Below are positions 20,816 through 32,112 of a stretch of DNA of 64,000 bases, in pieces (position 1 is the stretch's first letter; the number at the start of each line of letters is the position of its first letter). Origin of the DNA: Schistocephalus solidus (Eukaryota; Platyhelminthes; Cestoda; Diphyllobothriidea; Diphyllobothriidae); assembly GCA_017591395.1 (NCBI GenBank), contig WEDG01008989.1:37501-101500 (forward strand), read 5' to 3'. The translations under genes and the position numbers were made by a program. The notes below the pieces were generated by a model. The model saw only the letters and a program-made list of their open reading frames with translations. It ran no database searches and was not told the DNA's origin.

Positions 20816-21770
20816 TCCACCTCAGCACCAAACTCAAGATATAAAAAGCTATCATATTGCCGACGCTGCTGTAGGAAGCGGAGATTTGGACGATCTATCA
20901 AAATCAGGTGCGGAAACTCAACCACTTCAACTTCCGCAGAATACTAAAGCTCAGATGGCAAGAAAGGATCCTGGACACGGAAGTGTTAAAATGAACAGGC
21001 CTTCACATTATTCACGCTCATCTGAAACAATGGAAACTGCGCTAAAGTGGCCACCTTGTGATGATGGACGACGGAAAGACTGCACAAACGACTCTTCTAT
21101 GGAGATTTCGCAACGGGTTCTCGTTTACAAGGGGGCCAATCACGACGCTACAAAGACACTCTGAAGACCTCCATGAAGCAATTGCAGATCAACCCGGTGA
21201 CCTAAGATAACCTAGCCCGGAACCGACAGGCTTGGAGGAGGGCAGTGAAGACAGGGGCAGCAATCTACGAAGCCAACCACATCGCAGTCGCCAAGGCCAC
21301 GGTATTCACCTGAACACCAAACTGAAGATATACAAGGCCGTCGTCTTGACGACACTCCTTTACGGAGCGGAAACCTGGACCGTCTACTCGAACCAAGCCA
21401 TGAAGCTGAATCACTTTCATCTCAGCTGCCTCCGCAGAATACTTAAGCTGAGATGGCAAGACAGGATCCCAGACACGGAAGTCCTGGAGCGGACCGGAAT
21501 CCTCGGCATCTATGCCATGCTGAGGCAAGTGCAACTGCGATGGAGCGGCCACCTGGTAAGAATGGACGACGAGCGACTACGGGTTCTCGCCGGCAGGGAG
21601 GTCAAAAACGACGCTACAAGGACACTTTGAAGAAATCGCTGAAGCAACTGCAAATCAACTCGGCGACCTGGGAGGACCTCGTTCAGGATAGACTGGCATG
21701 GAGAAGATCAGTGAAGACTGGTTCAGCAATCTATGAGGCTAACCGGATCGCCACCGCCAAGGCCCAAAGA
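20816..21770 (+). repeat. Internal direct duplication of the LINE C-terminal domain
   Basis: Two copies of about 480 bp start at CACCTCAGCACCAAACTCAA (20819) and CACCTGAACACCAAACTGAA (21307). Each ends near ATCGCMRYCGCCAAGGCC (21300 and 21770). The second reads cleanly, with [20 protein letters not shown] and [20 protein letters not shown]; the first is more damaged. So the array joins an older and a better-preserved 3' half. Confidence 0.75.
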
Positions 21771-22640
21771 ACGGCAGGAAAGTCACCAACGCCCCGGACT
21801 AACACCGCCAATGCCCAGGCCCTTCCAGTATGCCTGCGCTGTCAACGCAGCTTCCGCGCGCAAATCGGCCTGGTCGGACATCTTCGGACACAATGCACCA
21901 ACAATTCGACGATTCCAACTTCTACGTCAAATTCTGCCAACACTCCTTCTGACTCCCCCACCCTCACCCCTGGCATCAATTCCATTACTCCCACCATCAT
22001 AGAGACCACATCCCAATACTCATCACCTGTTACCACCACCACCACCACCACCACCACCACCACCACCACCACCACCACCGCCACCGCTACCATTACCACC
22101 ACCACCATCAGCGATGGGGACTCTATCATAAACTATCATTGCGACCGCACATTCACCTCACGCATCGGCCTGGTCGGTCACTTGCTAATCCATCGTACAG
22201 AGACTGTTGTACCAGTGCGTACAGCACCATGACACAGCAGAGATCGCCGCGTCCACTGCCTTCACTGTCCTCGTGCATTCACTCATCGCATGGGCCTATT
22301 CGGTCACATACGCATCCATGACAGCGGAATCCACCGCAATGCCGACAAACCGATACCCCATGCACACCCTCCGCTCCTGCCACTGCCACCCCCACTACCA
22401 CGAATGATATCCCCCCAGCCTCTCCAGATTTCTCCTGCCCACACTGCACCCCCAACTTCAACTCACGCATCGGCCTGGTCGATCACCTGTGAATCCATCG
22501 CATGAAGGCTGGTGAACCAGTGCCTGAGGCTCCGACATACAGTTGACGCGCCCGCCTCCACTGCTCTCACTGCTCCCGCACATTTGCACACCGCATGGGC
22601 CTATTAGGGCACATGCGCCTCCACGACAACCTGTGGTAAA
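21453..22640 (+). pseudogene. LINE C-terminal region with five C2H2 zinc fingers
   Basis: Open from 21453 to a stop at 22230-22232, then broken. Fingers: 21831-21896 (C-x2-C ... H-x4-C, a CCHC-like variant), 22125-22195 (first Cys lost), 22257-22319 (CLHCPRAFTHRMGLFGHIRI then H; intact C2H2), 22436-22498 (stop in place of the residue before the last His pair) and 22562-22624 (CSHCSRTFAHRMGLL; stop-free, intact). They alternate between RIGLVGHL and HRMGLxGHMR types, suggesting duplication of a two-finger unit. A Ser/Thr/Pro linker with a long Thr run separates fingers 1 and 2. Likely role in the live element is RNA or DNA binding; this is inference. Confidence 0.75.
22031..22107 (+). repeat. 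(ACC)n microsatellite within the LINE
   Basis: About 15 uninterrupted ACC units, then imperfect ones, read in frame as polythreonine between zinc fingers 1 and 2. Repeat expansion inside the element's own linker. Confidence 0.85.
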
Positions 22641-22737
22641 CCACTGAAGGCTTAGTCACATCAGCGCACACTAAGTATACTAATACATAGACTACACCCT
22701 CACCATCATCATGTACCTGTGAATATCATGGTCTCCA

Positions 22738-23220
22738 AGAAACCGTGGCTTGGAAGGCTGCCAATCTGACGCTTACACCACTTCAAGCCGTCGGCCCAGT
22801 GTATGTGTTGTGAGTGTCGGGTGGCTGACCAGTGGACTGGGAGTCAGACAGCGATGGCTCCGCCATATCCCCTGATTAAGAGAATCCTGGTGTGTGCGTT
22901 ATGGGGGCCAGGTCGTGCAATGGCGCGCGAAGACGGGTACAGCGACCCGTCAACCAAGGTGCCCACTCCCACATCAGAAAACTGACTGGATCGGACGGTG
23001 GTCAGATTTTGGGGGTGGGGAGAGTGAGGATGACAGCTTAGCGCATTTTCCTCACTTTAAACAATCTGACGCGCTTCAAACTATCACTGTGCTTTAAAAG
23101 CCGTGGCTTGGAAGATTGCCAACTGACGAGGCAACTCGGACCGCCTGGTCAGCCCAATTGTGTGTGTTGTGTGGAGTGGCTGACTGGTGGACTGAGAGTC
23201 AGGCTGCAATGGCTCCTTCT
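22738..23220 (+). repeat. Direct repeat pair, about 120 bp
   Basis: Two copies, 22738-22865 and 23098-23217, share CCGTGGCTTGGAAGRYTGCC, CAGCCCA/CGGCCCA, GTGTGTTGTG, GTGGCTGACYRGTGGACTG and GGCTCC. They flank an unrelated 230 bp piece. Probably copies of a short repeat family; no coding capacity. Confidence 0.65.
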
Positions 23221-23268
23221 TAATGTGGCCTTTATGGCACTTTCACTCCGTGGGATCCGAGCCAGGTT

Positions 23269-23880
23269 TGGTGGTACGCATAGGAGCGGATCCGGCCGCG
23301 CCAGCCACTTGCGCCCTCTCCCATCTCCGGCCTTTTTGAATCTGTCATGACATTGGGCTCAGGTGGGGGAGGAGGAGAGAGTGCGGTAGATGCAGCGCAA
23401 GTATACTATCACTTGAAACTAAATCACGTGCAAGTCACCGTCCATGCACCACCCTTTCTTGGAGCATTTGGTGGACCTCATCGTAATCGGCGGTTGAACT
23501 GTCGTGTGTGTGTCGTCGTCGTGCGCCCCATGAATGGGCCACGTGGTAGATACGTTGGAACAACACGGCGGCCACATCAGGGCATGGCAGGCGTTATTCG
23601 GGTCGCGCTCCCATAACAAATGCCAAACATGGGGGGAGTTGTGGTGGCACGCCTAGGGGCGTCTAGGTCTTAGGGGCTCTGGCCGTACCAGCCACATGTG
23701 CCCTCTCCCATCTCCAGTCTTCTTGAATTTGTCTTGATACCGGGAATAGGTGGGGGAGGAGAGAGTGCGTTAGCTGCAGCTCAAGGTTACTGTCACTTAA
23801 AACTAATCCACGTGGAAGTCACTGTCCCTGCACCGCCATAGTGTGAAGTGTACGGTGGAAATAGTCGGACTATGACTGTC
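23269..23880 (+). repeat. Tandem repeat of about 375 bp, two copies
   Basis: Copies begin at GTGGTACGCATAGG (23269) and GTGGTGGCACGCCTAGG (23639). Both continue through GCCCTCTCCCATCTCC, GGTGGGGGAGGAG and GAGAGTGCGKTAGMTGCAGC to AAGTCACYGTCCVTGCACC. A third, partial copy lies at 35188-35275 on the minus strand, so the unit is dispersed as well as tandem. The two tandem copies also share GTCGAACTGTCGTGTGTGT-like ends. Confidence 0.7.
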
Positions 23881-26800
23881 GAACTGTCGTGTGTGTAGAG
23901 GTACGGAAAATCTCACTCTATGCTTAGATGTATGCCAGTCGTGGGCGAAACTGGACGGAAAATGACCGCCACCGGCGGCCGGGTCCTACAACGGAAGCTG
24001 GGGTGTGTGTTTCCGGAACGGTGACGCATTGGTGACAGTTGTGAGCAAGAGGGTTCAGATTTCGTAGATTTACCATCAAACGCCATTGTGTGAATTAACC
24101 GCAACCGGTGTACCTTATCGGGGTTCCCCGAGTTTTTCATCGAGTTTGCAAATCACTGAGCTCTTTGCTGTAGTCTGGTTGTCGAGGGGGAATTGCGAGA
24201 GTGTGCCGTATGTTGTTATTTTAAAAGGTGACTGAGAGTGACCATTTTTGATGGAAAAGAAGGCAATTGATTTCTTCTCCAAATTCTCACTCTCTTTCGT
24301 GTTGCACAACAGTACGAACTTCGTGTTTCCTGGTGCAGGTGCTAGCAAAGAACCCAGTATACATTTTCTCACAGTTTGCTGATGTTTAATCACAAAATAC
24401 ACGGTACTTATAAAACCCCATCAGTAGATTTCAAAAATATTAATTTAAAATGTACTATGATAAGAGTTGTTTATTTGAATAATTGAATCATAAAAGTTTA
24501 GTTATCTTTGTGACTCTTCATTATTGTGATTAGAGATGTCCGTCATCCTTGCCGAGACCTTCTTGCTACTGTTTAACCATCATTTTAAATAGACTTTCGG
24601 AAAAAGGCATTTATACTTCTTGAAATATGTTTGCTATAGGCACCTTAAACTAACTGAAAAGTTATGGTTTTGTGAAGTAAGCATTGCTACAGAAATGCAA
24701 TTGAAATAAATCATCTGAACATGCTGTCCATGATTATGGTCCACCTCCAAATCAGTATGTTGTGACAGCGGGCTGCTTACCTGTGGTAAACAGTATTGAA
24801 TTTAAAAGATCGAGGCCGTCAAAATGTGAGAATTGGTAAAGCCTCCCAACCACATTCGGATAAATTGTCGTTACTTATATGTTGGTCGACACGGACAGGT
24901 AATTTTTTAGTGGTTTACGCTGTAACCTTCTCATAAGCCCTCAACTGCCTCTAGACTTCTTGGTTTCAGGCTCCTGTATGCTGTAATTTTTTGCGATGGG
25001 TTCAGACGCAGACCTAGAGCCTTTCAGACACAAATAAAAGCGTGGAATTTCTAAAAATTCCACTTTGATCTATGGCAGTTGTCTAATATGGCATTAATTT
25101 CTTTCTCCTCTAATTTCCGGACAAATCAATACCGAACTCATGTATATACGACTTAACATTCTGAACCATATGTACTGATGCTAATATAACATTTAACACG
25201 TTCACTGCGCACCAACATGATATTTGTATGCTATACAAAACCGTTGACAACCTCAGCCACTGCCTTTTCATCGATTCCCAGCTTCCTCTACCTTATGTTT
25301 TCAACCACTGATTCAGTTCCCTTGAAGGACATAAGAAATCTACGGGGCAAATTTCTGCGTAAAGCGTGATTTTTTAACTGAGTAGTGGTGTATTTTTGTA
25401 TGTTTTATTGAGTGGACTTAGGCGGGCTTAAAGACGTATTTCAATGAAGTCTGCCATTGAATGAATGTGTAAATAATGACGAGGAGAAAGACAGGGACAA
25501 AGGTGAAAAAAAGTTTGCATGGATTAAATTTTAAAAAAGTGCATGAATTGAAATTTCTTGTTTTTTTCTTTACGATTATATCATTTGTACGTGAGTTGTT
25601 AAGTTTATTACTGCTATAAGACATTAAAACGCTTTGTGAGAATAGGCGACTCGGAAGCCTCATGGCTTCACCCAAAAGCTCTCTTCCTCTTTGTGTTGAT
25701 AAAAGACTGATGAGTCGTAACTGGTTGATAAGACGATAACAACAGTCACGCCCCTAGCCTGTGTTGAGTGCTGACAACAGCCGTTTTAAACTTATTCTTT
25801 TCAATTCCAGAGACAAATATATTTGTTATAAATTGTTGACAGGAGTTGTGCCTCCGTGCTTTCGAGTTCTTGTTAAACTTGCTATAAATTCCACCATATC
25901 TCGGGAAATATTTTTTGATTTCCGTTTTGTTATTTTCCCCCAATTAGAGTTTTAACTGTTTTTGAATTTTATGGGACTGCTTGCATCGTTGACCGTTCTC
26001 ATTGGCTAACGACAGCGATTATTATTTATTAAATGAGAAGCAGCCTGATGATTCACTAAACACAAATTCAATCTAGGAATGGTCACATCCATAACTGGCC
26101 TCTACCTTAGACAAGGGACATGGCTGCTGCTATCGGAATCTCGGTTCATTTTCATCTCTGTCGGTCCTTTCTTAACCAGAAGGCTCGGGGTCGAATGCAA
26201 TAAACGTTTCCTTGACACCAGGAAGTACTTAGTGCATATGTAAGCAAAATGTTTACCCACTTTTGTAATATTTATCGTAATTGTTAAGCCTATAAGTAAT
26301 TCTGTTTTCAAAGATGAACTGGTGCAAGTTGGTTTGAGTATACATTAGATGACCTAACTATGCAATTTTTACTTTAAATTTGAGGGAGTAGTTAAACAAA
26401 ATTTGGTCTTGTTATTTGGGTTTATGGAGTGGATTTGAGACTCAGGAAGCTTTTTGCTTAAGAACACGACAGGTTCAATCTTATATATAGAAACAGAGAC
26501 AGTCAGAATTTGGGCGAAATCTGAGGTTGATGGGCTTTCAAGACATTTCCTATTCTAGTTGATATCGCAAAGTGAAGTCCATAATTTTTGCGATTTGTGC
26601 TATAAGCGCACATTAATTTAAGCAAAAAAGTTTCCAATAAATACCTTTTGGAACCGGATACTTTAATCTTAATTCAATGAAAATCAAGTGGAGGCAAGTA
26701 AAAGGAATCGTATTTTTCCCAAAAGCAAGCAAATAATTCATCTTTCAGAACTATTTTGTGCAAATTGCTGACGTTTTTTGCCACCAAACGCAGAAATGAA

Positions 26801-29636
26801 CATGTTTACCAGAATTAATGGTTTTCACGGCACAAAGTGGGACTTTTTACAATATAGGTAAACTATACTGTGGACATGGACACACAGAACAGCCTCTGTT
26901 AAATTGGTAGCTTGCGATAGAATACTTTTTATATAATATAGTTTCCGCTTATCCGGGAATTAGAAACGCAATGGTCGGTAGATAAGCGACTTTCGCAAAA
27001 TCTTCGTTGAAATTGGGATATTCTGTTTTGTATTTGCAGTCTTAGAACGGAGTCTTAAAGTAAACAAATGTAGGAAACACGCTCTAATATATAGTGAAGA
27101 GGTAGTTCTGTCATTTTCAGCAGAAAATGTATCACTTATTTTCAGAGGGCACAATACCGATTAAACTTCTACGTTTTCACCTTGACTGAACCTTTGAAAA
27201 AGTTGAAGTCGGCATATATTCGTTAGCCAGCACTTTAAAGGGGTAACGTATTATAAAACGGTTGTAATCAATCTTAGGCATATTAATTGTCGACTTTTCT
27301 TGTGGGCATTTATTTTTCTTGGCAATGAATTTTCATGTTTGTTTGAATCTAAGAATATAATGCAAATGGTCATCTCCATTAGAGAGAATATCCAAAAGCC
27401 CAGTATGTTGATAAATGCTTTAAGAACTATCTTATTTTGAAGGTTTTGGTAAACACATAAAACAGGATCTAAATTTATTGCTTATCTATTGAAAACCGTG
27501 AAAATCGTGCTATGTTTTACCTGTATCTCAAAGATGATCTGAAACTAACTATTAGTAAATACCAGAAACACTTATATATCAATTTGGCGAAAGGGTATTT
27601 ATCTTAATATACACAAAAGGATATGCTTACGCTATCACCTGAAGCTTATATTTCAATATAATCGTCACGTTTACTGCGATTTTTTACGTTTTCAGGATTT
27701 GTTGTTTTTTAAAAAATGAGTATTTCTAAGCAGAGCAATCTTTCTTTTCACATTTCTTTTAATTTTAAAATAAATTCGTGACTGTTCATTAATATTTCAA
27801 AGCTGCGGTACAGGTTTTTTCCTTTTTGTAAGTACTTATCAATCTTTCGCAATTTTTTGTATTTTGCATGATATAGGCTCTCTACTCTAAAGTCTAGAAG
27901 GTCAGAATAAAAGCAAGATTCCTGTGTAGCTTAAAGAAACTCACCCTAGAACATATTACTGAGGCTACTTGTTCATTGCACGTTTTATCAATCTAAGTTA
28001 ATGACTTAATTCTTTTCTGTCACTCCTCCAAGGTTCATTATATTTAACCGTTATGGTTATCGAGTTGTCCGATTATTCTCTGACTTTGCCTGGTGCCTAG
28101 GTAGTAAGAACCGATAGGCTCTATTAGATCTCTGCAACAAACAACTTACGCTTTATAGTCGATACGCGTGTTGTTTGAGAATCGAACTCTAAAGTGATGG
28201 AACTATAGAGGAGTTGACTTTGATGTTTGAATTTCTCAGATAATTCTACATGCATATGTTTTAAGTTTCAGAGGTTGCTGTACCCGATTTAGAACATGAC
28301 TTTGTAACCATATCTCTGTTACATTACATTACGTGCCCTTTCTCATAAAATCTCATTGATTCTATGAGAAAAGGCCCGTTATGTGAAAGCAGCTCACATA
28401 GCGTCCCCAAAGTTTTACAACAGTAAACGAGCAACTGTTCTTAGAAAGAAGGCATATGATTTATAAATGAAACTTTAGTTGTTAAGAAATACTAATTTTT
28501 TAGCAAAGTGGCAAATTCTGAAAACGTGAAAAATCGGGTTACCTAATTAAAGGGAATTTTTAAATGAACAGAATGCTTGTCCATGTCAGCAAACGAGTAA
28601 AAAACAACCAAAAGTAGAATTACTTTTGAAAATAATCATTCAATGTATATTCAACGTTTGTTGTTTTTCACATTTAGAGCGATAAAAAGTATGGCCGGTA
28701 CCAAACAGCCTAAATTTCGAGTATGTATTTCAACATGGTTTCATGGTTTCTTCTTCCGTTTGACTAAGGCAAACAGATGTTCGCTTGAATGCGCCGGCAA
28801 AGACTTCACAGGAATAGAATATTTCATAAGCTAACATGCTGACAGGTCGGACAGTGACTAATAAATTTAAATAGAATTGCCAGGTGAAATCGTAACCGTG
28901 CCATTTTATGCATATCATGAGGAATTTCCTTTTGTTAAATTTATTTATAAGTATTTGGGATGCCGGATTACGATGAGGGTTAGATCGTCCTTGAAATGGC
29001 CGGGAATACTTTAGGTTTTGTTTTGTTTATCAAAATCTTCAAAATAAAATGTTTCTAAAAGGCAGTTATCGAACTATTGAGTTCTGAGAAATTCTTTCTA
29101 ATGCAGATGGTAGTTTGGGTCATATTTTTAGACTCATCCAACACAAAAACTCGTTAACGAGAATAATAAACACCCACAACATAATTCGGCAAGTAATATG
29201 CCTAATATCGACTTAAAAACTCTCATAATAAGTAACCTATTTAACAAATACTTTGATTAGATATTTCGTTGTAAAATGTCTGCATACTTAGCACTTTTTG
29301 AATATCAAGTCCAGGAACAAATGGGGACATTCAACCGGTTTTTCAGCCTAACTGATAATAAGGAATACAATGTCCGTTAAAAATGAAAGAACTCACTTAT
29401 GTCTTTCTATTGGTGCGTTTTTTAACCTGTATTTAATTAGTTTTTAAGCCCCGATTTAAGATTGCAAATACGCAACCGAGTTTCTGTATATATATTAAAA
29501 TTTGGTGAAGAAATGTTACCTTCTGCCCTTTCACTTTTCAAATTCCGTATTCGTTTATAGTCAGCTCCAAAAACAAATTTTCAGGACATCTTTTGCGTAC
29601 ACCGTTACGGATAACATTGACGGCATGTTGCAGCTT

Positions 29637-29637
<1 letters not shown>
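23881..29637. other. AT-rich intergenic or intronic DNA
   Basis: No recognised gene. Exon-like traces only: 24115-24402 (minus) and 25822-25955 (plus, after TTTTCAATTCCAG, 46 codons to a stop), neither with a partner. Base composition drops sharply to AT-rich near 24.4 kb. Confidence 0.4.
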
Positions 29638-29698
<61 letters not shown>

Positions 29699-29704
29699 CG
29701 TGTG
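29638..29704 (+). repeat. (TA)n(TG)n microsatellite
   Basis: About 22 TA units followed by about 8 TG units. Confidence 0.95.
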
Positions 29705-31742
29705 TTTAAGCTCCTCCTTATCGCCGAGGTAAACCAAAGTACAACCACACAGGTGTATTACTTATTTTTTGATAAAAACGTCGCTTATTCGCAAAACTGA
29801 ATTTTTTAAACTGAATCTGTCCTCGATCTCCTGGAAACAACGTTAATTTTCATACCTGCATTTACCTTATTTTCCTTAACACAAAACCAAATTTTCCGTT
29901 TTCTCAAAATATATATTGAAACATTTTTCTTGTTATATTTATGTACGTTTATAGTTCAACATAGTCATAATGTTTTTTTCTAAACCGGAGCTTTCAATAG
30001 CGTAAGAAAAATCTCGGATAGCAAAAAACGTCTGATTTGGCTCTGTTTGGCCCAGTTTTCCCTTAAATAAACAGATCTGAAGTGAATTCCTTATAAATGA
30101 TCAACTTTCTGTGCATCAATTCAATTGAAAGAACAAAAATCATTTAATAAAGTTTGTGCCATAATACCACCTCAAATTTTGATCTTGACATTTCATGAGT
30201 TATGCAATCTACTGTACCACTGTAGTTATTGGCCTTTAGGCCTGTTCTACAGCTGGCGATCCACATTCAGTCTTTTGCACAGTAGGTCAATTTTTATTTA
30301 TTGAGACATTCCTTCCATGTCCTAGGAAGAAAAAAATGGAATTCAGAAAGAAAATCAACATCTTTTAAACCTAAAACTGTTCAATAGGTTTCAACGGCAG
30401 ACATACGTTTTCATTAAGAAGAACTCTGGATCAGTAAACATAAATTTGTTACGTTAGGATATTGCGAGAAAATAATAAGGGTTCACGTTTAACCTTCGGT
30501 GGCGTGTTCAAGAAATTTTTCATTTCCGCAATTTACTTGCGTCAAGTATGATTTGTTCTTAGAAATTAGTTGCTTTGTTTGCAGAAAGGAATATATCAAA
30601 ACGAAATTCTTTCAGCGATAATAAATAAATAAAAGCAATGATTAGATGGCTCTTCGCCAAAATCTGCAAGCTATCTGCTACTTCTATTGTCGAACTATTT
30701 TCATTGCCTTTTATCTAAACATATTACGTCATAAGTGTAGTATTTTTAGGTCATAAGCTAAGGGTTGACTTTTAAAGTAGCTGACATCTGATTGAGGGTT
30801 TTCAGTCAGTTGCCACAGATAAGGAAAGCGCAAGCAGAATTCGTCTAAAATTTTTGAATTTTACAGAGAAAATAAAACTACTCGATTAGACACCCCCTTT
30901 TCCTAACGCCAAAGAACCAATAGAAATTTTCATTACCCATGTAGTACGTTAAAAACTGTTTTTATTTAAATAAATGTCTTGTCGACACACCTCGGTTATA
31001 GCAGTTTTTCTTTGCAAGACTTGAATCACACTTGCAGAAGATAGCAACCCTTATATATGTCGCCCCACGTGCCTCAAATGCTGCGAATGATCTCAGTTTG
31101 CGATCGTGCTTTTAAATTCGAAAGAGCTTTTTGAAGGTCAAAAATGTATTCGTCGTACTAAGTATACTTGTGTTTCAGTAGCTCATTCCAAGCGTATAGT
31201 AAAAAGGAAGTATTTCTACTTGCATCATGACAGCTGACGCATCCTTCCAGGGTAGTTATGAAAGATAACTTAAGAAGAAGTATATTACATTTCTGGAACC
31301 CATCAGATACGGTCGGGTGTCTGTAGTAAGGTCTCTACAAATGGGTCTGAGCAGGAATCTGAAAAGTCAGGCCAATTAAATTATTTTCCGAGTGATCGTG
31401 TTTCATTTTCCCACCGACTTTCTGAGACTCGCATTGTAGCTTTCGTTGCCAACGATAATTTTAATCAAGCGCGATGTTTTCTACAGACGCTCAGTTGCGC
31501 TGATGGACATTTGAAATATGCGTGGCCAAAACGCTTTAGAGAAGCTATAACTTGTAATTTATATTTGGCAGGATTTAAGATTTTTTAAATTAATGCTAAG
31601 GTCCTAGATTATTACTCGGACTACATATATTATTTGCTTAATATTCCATCTTGATTCATATCCAGTAAGAAAAAAATACATAACTTCAGTCTAATCTCTT
31701 GGGGTCTGGCTTGCCACTCATGAATCCGCCCTTCTGTTCTCC
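29705..31742. other. AT-rich DNA, nothing recognised
   Basis: No open frame of note, repeat or RNA motif. Confidence 0.4.
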
Positions 31743-31821
31743 ATGCTCCGCCTGCTCCTTCTCATCTTCCCCTTTGTGGCTAATCCGGAACACAGTAGCC
31801 GTGTTATCTTTAAGCAAATAG
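31743..31821 (+). CDS. Possible first exon with signal peptide
   Basis: ATG at 31743 opens MLRLLLLIFPFVANPEHSSR, with the charge, hydrophobic core and polar pattern of a secretory signal. Then VIFKQI and a strong donor, GTAAGA at 31822, one base into a codon. A compatible segment follows after TTTCTACAG (32020-32112), reading DLFDCINICICIQ to a stop at 32110-32112, which would give a tiny Cys-containing secreted peptide. The GC-richer first exon stands out from its AT-rich surroundings. An upstream ATG in another frame weakens the case. Confidence 0.3.
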
Positions 31822-32112
31822 GTAAGAGATACTTAATCTATAACTGTAGTACATTTTCCACTTGTGAAGATGAAACAGTGTCATGCAAAACCAACAGACA
31901 CTGCTATATATTCATTTCACGTTTTCCAAATACCCAAAATCTAATTGCCTCATGAGGACAATTGTTGCCTTACTTATACGGTGGCGAGTTGAAGTTATTC
32001 TAAACTGAAATTTCTACAGACCTGTTCGATTGCATTAATATTTGTATTTGCATCCAAAGTTCGAAGAATCGGGCCCAGTTTCTCCTGTTTTATTGTCGCG
32101 TAACACCATGAG

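Larger units (their letters stand above)
17700..22720 (+). mobile_element. Non-LTR retrotransposon (LINE) with zinc-finger tail, decayed
   Basis: Near full-length in order: a GC-rich leader (17700-17960), a pyrimidine tract (17962-18155), an apurinic-type endonuclease (18470-19260), a reverse transcriptase (19560-20800), a duplicated C-terminal domain (20816-21770) and a C2H2 zinc-finger region (21831-22624). LINEs of this kind nick genomic DNA with the endonuclease and copy their RNA in place. This copy has many frameshifts and stops and has lost an RT catalytic Asp. The 3' end is near 22720, before an unrelated repeat. I judged the boundaries from content, not from target-site duplications. 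A diverged copy lies at 42930-44560 on the minus strand. Confidence 0.85.

Noticed and set aside
21842..22129. Minus-strand frame with a long Val run
   Set aside because: Produced by the (ACC)n microsatellite read in reverse.
25709..25745. Hammerhead-ribozyme-like core CTGATGAG ... GTC/GAC ... GATAAC
   Set aside because: The second conserved box should be GAAA; here it is GATAA, stem II is only three base pairs, and no cleavage-site stem is visible. Likely chance.
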